NCBI GenBank assembly: GCA_045612305.1
Contig: JAZKYU010000019.1
Span: forward strand, 1-61,748
Direction: 5' to 3'
Origin: HGM04593 sp045612305
GTDB taxonomy: Bacteria; Bacteroidota; Bacteroidia; Bacteroidales; Bacteroidaceae
Length of the DNA stretch: 61,748 nucleotides
Below the pieces are notes generated by a model. It ran no database searches and had not been told where the DNA came from. It saw only the letters and a program-made list of their open reading frames with translations. A program made the translations under genes and the position numbers. Positions 25,800 to 33,414 of the stretch are shown one piece after another. Every line of letters begins with the position of its first letter. Positions within the stretch are counted from its first letter, which is position 1.

Positions 25800-27038
25800 A
25801 TGAACACCGAGTTTTTTATAGCCGAAAGATTATACAACACCCGCAAGAACGCAAAAAAAATATCGCGTCCGGCAATAACTATTGCTCAATGGGGTGTATC
25901 GGTAGGGCTCATAGTTATGATGCTCTCCCTCGCTATAGTTGTCGGTTTCAAGAACGAGGTGCGCAATAAAATCATAGGTTTTGGCGGACACATACAGCTA
26001 AACAGCTACGAAAACTACGACAACACCACCCCCTTTATAACCATCGACCAGGCATACATAAACACCTTGCGAGAGTGTAAAGATGTGGCACGAGTTGAAT
26101 ACCACATAAAAAAGCCTGGACTCTTGGCCGTAAACAAGGAGTTTGAAGGAGTTGTGCTCAAAGGTATAGACAACAGCAGTGAAAACAGTTTTTTCTCGGA
26201 CAACATGCTCGAAGGCCACATACCCATCCCAGCCGACTCTATAAACGAGCCTTGGGTGGTGCTCTCAAAAGTTATGGCCAACAAAACCGGGTGCAAGGTG
26301 GGCGACAAAATAAATGTCTACTTTATGCAAACAAGTATAAAAGCACGCCGTATGCTTGTTACCGGCATATACGAGACACACCTCTACGAGATGGACAACA
26401 TCTTTGCTCTGACAGGGATAAACACCCTGCGCAAACTCAACGGCTGGGACGACAGCAAAGTGAGTTGTGTTGAGATTACAACCACCAACTACGAAAACAT
26501 TGAAGAGACAAGAGCTACCATAGCGCCCATAGTAACTGCTATGGCGCGCAATAACAACGAGCAAGTATACATACAAACAATAGAAGAGTTATCTCCGGCA
26601 CTTTTTGCCTGGTTAGGCGTGCTCAACCGCACTGTGTGGGTGATACTTGTGCTTGTGCTTGGTATAGCCGGCTTCACTATGGTGTCGGGCCTGCTCATCA
26701 TAATTCTCGAAAAGAGCAACCTCATAGGTATACTAAAAGCAGTGGGAGCACGCAATGTCTCCATAAGAAAAATATTCATCTACTACGCCTGCTTCATCAT
26801 AGGCAGAGGTATGCTGTGGGGCAACGCTATAGCCCTCCTCATCTGCATAATACAACAACAAACAGGTATCATAAAGCTCGACCCCGAGATGTACTATATG
26901 AGTTGCGTGCCCATAGAATTTACCTGGTTGATGATACCCCTCAATATCTTTATGTTTATTATATCGGTAGCTATGCTCATAGTACCCTCTATGCTCATCT
27001 CACGTATAGAGCCAAGTAAAGCCATAAAGTTTGAATAA
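25800..27038 (+). CDS. FtsX-like ABC permease (LolC/LolE type)
   Basis: 412 residues with four membrane helices: one near residue 25-48, a large periplasmic domain (about 50-275), then three helices (about 275-300, 325-345, 370-400). This is the LolC/E or MacB-type FtsX layout. The N-terminus EFFIAERLYNTRKNAKKIS is that of Bacteroidota lipoprotein-releasing permeases. No ATPase gene is adjacent; the FtsE-like gene at 29599 is on the other strand and separately transcribed. Lipoprotein release to the outer membrane is likely, not proven. Confidence 0.88.
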   Translation: MNTEFFIAERLYNTRKNAKKISRPAITIAQWGVSVGLIVMMLSLAIVVGFKNEVRNKIIGFGGHIQLNSYENYDNTTPFITIDQAYINTLRECKDVARVEYHIKKPGLLAVNKEFEGVVLKGIDNSSENSFFSDNMLEGHIPIPADSINEPWVVLSKVMANKTGCKVGDKINVYFMQTSIKARRMLVTGIYETHLYEMDNIFALTGINTLRKLNGWDDSKVSCVEITTTNYENIEETRATIAPIVTAMARNNNEQVYIQTIEELSPALFAWLGVLNRTVWVILVLVLGIAGFTMVSGLLIIILEKSNLIGILKAVGARNVSIRKIFIYYACFIIGRGMLWGNAIALLICIIQQQTGIIKLDPEMYYMSCVPIEFTWLMIPLNIFMFIISVAMLIVPSMLISRIEPSKAIKFE

Positions 27039-27075
27039 AAAAATCGAGCTCTTTTTTACAGGAGCTCGATTTTTT
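27038..27075. terminator. Bidirectional terminator between the permease gene and lysA
   Basis: AAAAAATCGAGCTC (27038-27051) pairs perfectly with its complement at 27062-27075, around a 10-base loop. T-runs flank both strands, so it serves both converging genes. Confidence 0.9.
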
Positions 27076-27079
27076 ATCA

Positions 27080-28240
27080 CTAAATCTCATCGGAGAAGAA
27101 ACTCTGTGGCAGGGCACGGCAATTATAACCAAAAGCCATAGCCTCGCCGTAAGCTCCTGCAGAACGCATAGCCAGAATATCGCCACGCTTTGTCGAGGGT
27201 ATTTTGCGGTCGCGACAGAAAACATCCGACGACTCACATATGGGGCCCACAACATCGTATACCTCATCTTCCCCTTTCGAGGTAAGGTTTTCTATTCTGT
27301 GATAAGCATCGTAAAGAGCGGGACGCACAAGGTCGTTCATACCTGCATCCACAATAATAAACTGCTTGCAAGTACCCTTCTTTATATATGTGGCACGTGT
27401 TATCAGGGAGCCACACTGCGCAACAAGGCTGCGTCCCAACTCAAAATGCACCTGTTGCCCGGGTTGTAGCTTCAAATTCTGTGCATAGGTTGCAAAGTAA
27501 AGCGCAAAGTCGGGTACAGAATATTTGTCGGGAGCGTCGTAACGTATGCCAAGACCACCACCCACGTTAATATGGGGCAAAACTAGGCCGCGTTGCTCAC
27601 GCAACATAGCTTGCAACTCATTCACACGCCCGCAAAGAGCTATAAAATCGTCCATCACAAGTATCTGAGAGCCTATGTGGAAGTGCAAGCCTATAAGCTT
27701 AAGGTTTGGCAATTTCTCAATAAGGTCTATAACCTCGTCAAGCTGCTCGTAATTTACACCAAACTTGTTCTCGGCAAGGCCTGTGGTGATATTTGCGTGA
27801 GTGTGAGCACCTATATTCGGGTTTATTCTTATTGCAACAGAAGCCTCTACCCCACGCGCAGCTGCAAGCTCGTTTATAGCTTCGGCCTCGGGCATCGACT
27901 CTATGTTGAAACAGAATATCCCTGCATCCAAAGCCAAGGCTATCTCCTTGTCGGTTTTTCCTACACCGGCAAAAACAACCTTTTCGGGCGCTATGCCCGC
28001 TTTAAGGGCTGCAGCCACCTCACCGCCGCTCACACAGTCGGCTCCCATACCCGCATTGTTCACAATCTGTAACAAACGAGAGTTAAAGTTGGCCTTTATT
28101 GCATAATGAACGTGGAAACCATCGTACTTTGCAGCCTCCTTCAAAGCCGTGTCGAGTGTTTTTTGCAACAGCTCCACATCGTAGTAATAAAAAGGAGTAT
28201 CCTTTTCCAAAAATTTTTCTACGGGAAATTTCATTCTCAT
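27080..28240 (-). CDS. lysA: Diaminopimelate decarboxylase
   Basis: 386 residues, fold-type III PLP enzyme making L-lysine from meso-diaminopimelate. The PLP lysine is K49 in VHYAIKANFNSRLL. GLHFHIGSQI and the glycine-rich NVGGGLGIRY bind the cofactor phosphate. CESSDVFCRDR provides the Cys contributed across the dimer. The C-terminus YGEAMAFGYNCR is standard. It is the last gene of ftsE-lysC-lysA, 18 bases after lysC. Confidence 0.95.
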   Translation of the reverse strand: MRMKFPVEKFLEKDTPFYYYDVELLQKTLDTALKEAAKYDGFHVHYAIKANFNSRLLQIVNNAGMGADCVSGGEVAAALKAGIAPEKVVFAGVGKTDKEIALALDAGIFCFNIESMPEAEAINELAAARGVEASVAIRINPNIGAHTHANITTGLAENKFGVNYEQLDEVIDLIEKLPNLKLIGLHFHIGSQILVMDDFIALCGRVNELQAMLREQRGLVLPHINVGGGLGIRYDAPDKYSVPDFALYFATYAQNLKLQPGQQVHFELGRSLVAQCGSLITRATYIKKGTCKQFIIVDAGMNDLVRPALYDAYHRIENLTSKGEDEVYDVVGPICESSDVFCRDRKIPSTKRGDILAMRSAGAYGEAMAFGYNCRALPQSFFSDEI

Positions 28241-28258
28241 AGCAAGGCAAATGCTGTT

Positions 28259-29584
28259 TTATTTATTTGCTTTAAATATATTCTCGCTCAATGAACGCAA
28301 TGCACGCACTTTGTCCTCCTCACGAACAAGGAACGAAATATTATAGTTGCTACCACCGTAAGAAACCATGCGCACGGGTATATCCTTCATAGCCTCCATA
28401 GCACGAGCCTCAAAACCTATGTTCTCCCAGTTAAGGTCGCCCACAACGCATATAATACACATATTCTTGTCGATAGTCACAGTACCATACTTCTGCAACT
28501 CGTTTGTTATCTGCTCGAGTTTTCTGTCGTCATCAATTGACACCGAAACACCAACCTCCGATGTACATATCATATCGATAGAGGTTTTGTAGCTCTCAAA
28601 AATCTCAAAAACCTTGCGCAAGAAACCATACGCAAGCAACATGCGGTCCGACTTAATCTTTATTGCAGTAATATTCTCCTTCGCAGCAATAGCCTTAATC
28701 TCGCCGGGGCAAGTAAGGTTGTTATCTATGAGAGTACCCTCGGCTGTGGGGTCCATAGTGTTGAGCAAGCGCACGGGTGTACCTGTCAACTTTGCAGGCA
28801 ATATACAGGTGGGGTGAAGAATTTTTGCGCCAAAATATGCAAGCTCGGCCGACTCCTCAAAGTGCAAGTGATGCACGGGCGATGTGTTATCTACAATACG
28901 GGGGTCGTTGTTGTGCATACCATCGATGTCGGTCCAAATTTGCACCTCGGCCGCGTTCACAGCTGCGCCGATGAGTGTTGCTGTGTAGTCGCTACCACCA
29001 CGTTGCAAGTTATCGATGTAACCTTCGGCATTCAAACATATAAATCCCTGAGCTATGTATATGCGACCTTGAGCCTCCTGGTCGATAAGGGGAAGCAGGT
29101 GGCTGCGTATGTAACCAAGGTCGGGCTCTCCGTTCACACCTAAGCGCATAAACTCCAAAGAGTTAAGCAACTCCACGTCGAGACCTCTCTCGCGCATATA
29201 GAGTGTAACCATGTTTGTAGAGATAATCTCGCCCTGTGCCACAATCTCCTTCTCGAGGTTTATGTCAAGAGTCTTGAATGCCAGAGAACGCAAGTGGTTG
29301 AACACCTCGTTAACCTTTGCTGTAGCAGCGTCGGCAGCGTCGGCTGTTGTGTATAGTCCTTTTATTGTTTGACGATATTTGTCCTGCAACGCATTAGCGT
29401 GCTCGCAAGCACCGTTGGGGTTGCCGTTACGAAGGTAGTTTGTAAACTCAATGAGCGAGTTTGTTGTGCCCGACATAGCAGAGAGAACAACAATCTTTGT
29501 CTCACCATCAGAGATAAGCTCTACAACTTTCTGCATACGCTCGGCCGATCCAACCGATGTTCCTCCAAATTTTAATACTTTCAT
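28259..29584 (-). CDS. lysC: Aspartate kinase (monofunctional)
   Basis: 441 residues from the ATG at 29584, which gives the canonical MKVLKFGGTSVGSAERM. It phosphorylates aspartate in the first step to lysine, threonine and methionine. The kinase domain has GGSDYTATLIGAA and IWTDIDGMHNNDPR. Two ACT domains form the last 140 residues (ITAIKIKSDRML, CIICVVGDLNWEN), so feedback inhibition by lysine or threonine is expected. No homoserine dehydrogenase is fused. It is adjacent to lysA, so probably tuned for lysine and diaminopimelate. Confidence 0.95.
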   Translation of the reverse strand: MKVLKFGGTSVGSAERMQKVVELISDGETKIVVLSAMSGTTNSLIEFTNYLRNGNPNGACEHANALQDKYRQTIKGLYTTADAADAATAKVNEVFNHLRSLAFKTLDINLEKEIVAQGEIISTNMVTLYMRERGLDVELLNSLEFMRLGVNGEPDLGYIRSHLLPLIDQEAQGRIYIAQGFICLNAEGYIDNLQRGGSDYTATLIGAAVNAAEVQIWTDIDGMHNNDPRIVDNTSPVHHLHFEESAELAYFGAKILHPTCILPAKLTGTPVRLLNTMDPTAEGTLIDNNLTCPGEIKAIAAKENITAIKIKSDRMLLAYGFLRKVFEIFESYKTSIDMICTSEVGVSVSIDDDRKLEQITNELQKYGTVTIDKNMCIICVVGDLNWENIGFEARAMEAMKDIPVRMVSYGGSNYNISFLVREEDKVRALRSLSENIFKANK

Positions 29585-29598
29585 ATCTTTTCTGTTTT

Positions 29599-30321
29599 TT
29601 AATTGTTTTCTGTAAATAAAGATGTTTGCTGTGCTGCACCATCGCAAGCACGCTGTATAAGTCTCATTCTGCCCTCGGAGCAGTTATACTCGGTACCGGG
29701 ATAAGCTGTGAGCCACTGCTCGTTGTGGGTAATCATCAACACCGCACTCTTCTCCTCCTTGCATATGCGATGCAACAAGCGCATAATATTATTGCCCGTG
29801 TCGGCATCGAGGTTACCTGTAGGCTCATCGGCCAAAATAAGAGCCGGTTTGTTGAGTATTGCGCGAGCTATAACTATGCGTTGCTGCTCACCACCCGATA
29901 GCTCGTGAGGCATCTTGTACCCCTTTTGAGCAAGCCCTACAAGGTTAAGCACTTCGCGTATGCGCTTCTCGCGCTCACGCTCGTTCTTCCAGCCTGTGCA
30001 ACGCAACACAAAGTTCAAGTTCTCGTGTACGTTTCTGTCGGTAAGCAGTTTAAAATCCTGAAACACAATGCCTATTCGTTTGCGCAAAGCTTGCAGCTTC
30101 TTGCTGCGCAACTTGTTAAGGTCATACTCGTCGAAAACCACAGCCTCGCCGTCGGTTATAGGTACCTCGCCATATATAGTCTTCAAGAGAGTCGATTTTC
30201 CCGAGCCCACAGCACCGACGATATATGCAAACTCACCCTCCTCTAGTGCAAAGGAGACATTCTCGAGTATAATCTTCGAGTCTATGTGTATATCAACGTT
30301 TTTATATTTAACTATTGCCAT
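29599..30321 (-). CDS. ftsE: FtsE-like ABC transporter ATPase
   Basis: 240 residues from the ATG at 30321 (MAIVKYKNVDIH). Walker A GAVGSGKSTLLK (near 37-48), Q-loop FQDFKLL, signature LSGGEQQR, Walker B LILADEPTGNLD and the switch His in MITHNEQW are intact. The short form with LLTDRNVHENL fits FtsE, which with FtsX recruits septal and peptidoglycan hydrolases. No ftsX is adjacent; in Bacteroidota the pair is often separated. It is first gene of the operon with lysC and lysA, which would couple cell-wall diaminopimelate supply to division. Confidence 0.85.
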   Translation of the reverse strand: MAIVKYKNVDIHIDSKIILENVSFALEEGEFAYIVGAVGSGKSTLLKTIYGEVPITDGEAVVFDEYDLNKLRSKKLQALRKRIGIVFQDFKLLTDRNVHENLNFVLRCTGWKNEREREKRIREVLNLVGLAQKGYKMPHELSGGEQQRIVIARAILNKPALILADEPTGNLDADTGNNIMRLLHRICKEEKSAVLMITHNEQWLTAYPGTEYNCSEGRMRLIQRACDGAAQQTSLFTENN

Positions 30322-30341
30322 AATTTTTTTATCTTGTACCG

Positions 30342-30387
30342 ACACGAGCCCACACGAGCCCATACGGCACATTATCGTACAAAAATA
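30342..30387 (-). promoter_or_regulatory. ftsE-lysC-lysA promoter region with a tandem 10-base repeat
   Basis: The minus strand has TATTTTTG (30380-30387), matching the -7 consensus. Between it and the ftsE ATG, ACACGAGCCC occurs twice in tandem (30342-30351 and 30352-30361), exactly one helical turn apart. The repeat could be a regulator site or a leader element. Confidence 0.5.
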
Positions 30388-30553
30388 AATAGTTTTTTCG
30401 TATTTTTTAAATAAACCCTTCCAAATTTAGCAGCAAAATACATTTTTTGCCTAGGAAACCGCCCCACAAAGCAAAACATCAACTGCAAGAACATAAAAGA
30501 AAGAGAGTATTTAAGTTTAACTTAAATAAAGAACTTATATAATTTTTTTTTCA

Positions 30554-30561
30554 TATCTTCG
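30554..30561 (+). promoter_or_regulatory. -7 box of the LytTR gene
   Basis: TATCTTCG lies 26 bases before the ATG at 30587. No clear -33 TTTG is present. Confidence 0.5.
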
Positions 30562-30586
30562 CGTCACAAAAAGATATACATATAAA

Positions 30587-31459
30587 ATGTCCGAATATAC
30601 ATCTATACTTTTCAGGAAGGTACCCAATCATATGCTGGAAAAGAGAAACCAGATAATAATGGTGCTTTTCGTTTCCATCTTCGCTATCATATTCATAAAC
30701 ATCTTCAAGCCTTTTGGTTCCGAAAACTGGGTACACAAAGGTATGTCCTCGTCGCTTTACCTTGCCTGGTCCACTATTCTGGTCACCGTAGGAGTGTCTG
30801 TGGTTGCTATAAGCCGCGTTTTAATGTACATACACTCTAGCAAGCCTGGAAAGAAGATAAACAACCTGCAATATACAATTTGGGTATTTGTAGAGCTCCT
30901 TTTGCTATCCGGAGCCTTCACCCTTCTTGCGATACTTACAGGCACAGGCCCCACACAAGACCCTCTGGAGATATACAAAAACGCCTTCGAGAATACCCTC
31001 TTCATCCTCTTTATCCCTTACCTCCTGTGTATCCTTTTCTTCTCATATCAGGAGCGTTCGGCAAAGCTTAAAGAGCTTATGAACGAAAATATAGGTTTTA
31101 AATCGAGCACACTCATCTCTATACGCGACTCAAGAGGCGTTCTGCAGCTCTCCATAGCAAAAGAAAACCTCATATACATAGAGTCGGCCGACAACTACAT
31201 CTGCATATGGTACCTAAAGAACGACCAACTTAAGAAGCAACTTATGCGCATCACTATGAAGGAGATAAGCGAGCAGCTTGCCGACACAAACATCGTGCGT
31301 TGCCACCGTTCATATATGGTAAACCTCGACCTTGTAAAAATTATGCGCCGCGAAAAAGAGAATATTTTTCTCGAGGTTGGCGTCCCCAACGTAAAAGAAA
31401 TTCCTATATCAAAAACATACGGTGAGCAGGTTTTGCGTCGCCTTGTCCCAATATCATAA
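30587..31459 (+). CDS. Membrane-anchored LytTR-domain DNA-binding regulator
   Basis: 290 residues. Four membrane helices (about 22-40, 55-78, 100-122, 140-160) precede a C-terminal LytTR domain (about 185-285) with LIYIESADNYICIWYL, the NIVRCHRSYMVNLDLV motif and IPISKTYGEQVL. It has no receiver domain, so it probably senses a membrane signal directly or through a partner. It is divergent from ftsE-lysC-lysA and 15 bases before purN. Target genes unknown; self or ftsE control is possible. Confidence 0.88.
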   Translation: MSEYTSILFRKVPNHMLEKRNQIIMVLFVSIFAIIFINIFKPFGSENWVHKGMSSSLYLAWSTILVTVGVSVVAISRVLMYIHSSKPGKKINNLQYTIWVFVELLLLSGAFTLLAILTGTGPTQDPLEIYKNAFENTLFILFIPYLLCILFFSYQERSAKLKELMNENIGFKSSTLISIRDSRGVLQLSIAKENLIYIESADNYICIWYLKNDQLKKQLMRITMKEISEQLADTNIVRCHRSYMVNLDLVKIMRREKENIFLEVGVPNVKEIPISKTYGEQVLRRLVPIS

Positions 31460-31474
31460 ACCAAATAAAAAACG

Positions 31475-32047
31475 ATGAAAAGAATTGCAATTTTTGCATC
31501 GGGCAGCGGCTCAAACGCCGAAAATATTGCCAACTACTTCGAAAGCAACAACAACGTTGAAGTATCTCTAATTGTAGCCAACAACCCCAACGCTTATGTC
31601 ATTGAGCGCGCAAAGAAGCTCGGCATCCCCTGCAAGGTTGTTACAAAGAGCGACTTTATGGCTGCCGACCCCATAATAGCCCTAATGCAGGAGTACAAGA
31701 TAGATCTCATAGTACTTGCCGGTTTCTTGCTACTTGTGCCCGAAAAACTTATAGAGGCCTACCCCTCACGCATAGTAAACATACACCCCGCTCTCCTGCC
31801 CAAACACGGCGGCAAAGGAATGTATGGCGACCGCGTACACAAAGCCGTAGTTGAGTGCGGCGACACAGAAAGTGGCATAACCATACACTTGATTGATGCC
31901 GAGTATGACAAGGGAACAACCTTCTTCCAGGCTAAATGTCCCGTGCTCCCCACCGACACCCCCGACGATGTTGCCACAAAGGTACACGCCTTGGAGTACG
32001 AGCACTTTCCCCACGTTATCGAAGAAATTCTGCAGCAGATAGATTAA
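31475..32047 (+). CDS. purN: Phosphoribosylglycinamide formyltransferase
   Basis: 190 residues; transfers a formyl group from 10-formyl-THF to GAR in purine synthesis. The start KRIAIFASGSGSNAENI binds the substrate phosphate. The catalytic triad appears as N102 and H104 in VNIHPALLP and D141 in HLIDAEYDKG. Length is normal. It is co-transcribed with the LytTR gene and closed by a terminator. Confidence 0.95.
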   Translation: MKRIAIFASGSGSNAENIANYFESNNNVEVSLIVANNPNAYVIERAKKLGIPCKVVTKSDFMAADPIIALMQEYKIDLIVLAGFLLLVPEKLIEAYPSRIVNIHPALLPKHGGKGMYGDRVHKAVVECGDTESGITIHLIDAEYDKGTTFFQAKCPVLPTDTPDDVATKVHALEYEHFPHVIEEILQQID

Positions 32048-32082
32048 CAATAACTCTTTTAAATCTCGCACATACAGACAAC

Positions 32083-32115
32083 AAAAAAAGCCGTGTAAAT
32101 ACACGGCTTTTTTGT
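32083..32115. terminator. Bidirectional terminator between purN and the TPR gene
   Basis: AAAAAAGCCGTGTA and TACACGGCTTTTTT form a 14-15 pair stem with a 2-4 base loop; T-runs lie on both strands. Confidence 0.9.
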
Positions 32116-32134
32116 TTATATCAAGGTAAGAGGC

Positions 32135-33394
32135 TTAGTTTGCAAGTTTCTCAATCTCTTTGAGCTGCGCCTCCATATTCAAGTTGTAGTAGCACTGAGA
32201 AAGGCCGTTCAACCAGAGTTCTTTGCGGTCGGGAGCAAGCTCGCGCAACTTCTCAAAATAAGGAAGAGCCTCCTTAAAGTAACCACCTATAATCTCTTTA
32301 TCCTTCTTAATCTGCGCACGGTCTAGCTTTGCTGTAGCCTGTTTCAAGCTGTACTCTTGTGCTTTGGCAACATACACAAGTGCAGAGTTACGCAAAGCAT
32401 TCTGGTAGTTTGCATCAATCTCAAGTGTCTTTTTATACCAAACCAAAGCCTCGTCTATATCGCCCTGCTGCTGAGCTATGTAACCTTTAAGGTACACAAA
32501 GAGAGGGTTTGAGGGACTCGATGCAATAAGTTCGTCGGCCAAAGTATTCAAAGCCTCTTTGCTACCCTGCTTGTCGTAGTACTGAATAAGTGTCTGGTAG
32601 AAGAAGGGTTCCTCGGGGAATTTCACAACACCATCCTTCAACAGCGCAATCCACTTATCTGTTTCGCCAAGAGATTCATAGGCAGTAGCTTTGTAACGAT
32701 AAATAGTGCTAGCCCTACTTTCGTCAAGGAGAGCGTAGTCGGCATATTTAAGCACCTTCTCATAATCCTCGAGCTGCATAGCACAAAGCACTGTGTTGAA
32801 CGCAGCTGTAATATTAAAGGGCTTCTCCGAGGGTTTTATAACATCCTTCAGCAAAGGATATTCGGCAAGATCGACAAACTTTGCAAACATATTGTATGCC
32901 TCGGCATAATTACCTTTATTATAATAGAACGAGCCTCCATTATACATCAGGTTGCGGTTTTCATACAAAGCCTCTTTAATGAACTCGGTATACTTGGGAG
33001 CAACCTTGCCCTTTGCGTTAGGCGTGTTGTCGAGCGAGTCGCAAACCTCCAATTCATAAATGAGTCTGCTAGCAGAAGCATAGAAAGCCTCCAGGTCGAT
33101 TTGTGCACCCGAAACACGAGCCGAGTTCTCTTTCTCTACGATAGCCTTGCGCGATTTTGCAGCAACAAACCAAATATAAGCATCGTTGTTCACCAAAGAA
33201 CTCTCAATACAAGTCTGAATACTATTCAAAGCTGTTGCGGGGTCTTCGAGAAGAGCTTTTTCGGCATCTTTGGCAATAACCATAAGAGATTTAATTTGTC
33301 TTTTCTGCTCTTTAATCTGCTCTTTCGATAACTCCTGGCCAAATATTGTGGTTACCGACAATATCAAAGCCAACGATAATAAGATTTTTTTCAT
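32135..33394 (-). CDS. Secreted TPR-repeat protein
   Basis: 419 residues from the ATG at 33394. A signal peptide (KKILLSLALILSVTTIFGQ) is followed by helical repeats. Clear TPR units include SFYYNKGNYAEAYNMFAKFV, AAFNTVLCAMQLEDYEKVLKYADYAL and AQQQGDIDEALVWYKKTLEID. It is the second gene after gyrA (20-base gap); this gyrA-TPR pair is seen in other Bacteroidales. It probably scaffolds a periplasmic complex; the partner is unknown. Confidence 0.88.
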   Translation of the reverse strand: MKKILLSLALILSVTTIFGQELSKEQIKEQKRQIKSLMVIAKDAEKALLEDPATALNSIQTCIESSLVNNDAYIWFVAAKSRKAIVEKENSARVSGAQIDLEAFYASASRLIYELEVCDSLDNTPNAKGKVAPKYTEFIKEALYENRNLMYNGGSFYYNKGNYAEAYNMFAKFVDLAEYPLLKDVIKPSEKPFNITAAFNTVLCAMQLEDYEKVLKYADYALLDESRASTIYRYKATAYESLGETDKWIALLKDGVVKFPEEPFFYQTLIQYYDKQGSKEALNTLADELIASSPSNPLFVYLKGYIAQQQGDIDEALVWYKKTLEIDANYQNALRNSALVYVAKAQEYSLKQATAKLDRAQIKKDKEIIGGYFKEALPYFEKLRELAPDRKELWLNGLSQCYYNLNMEAQLKEIEKLAN

Positions 33395-33414
33395 AATTAT
33401 CAAGTATTTATAAG

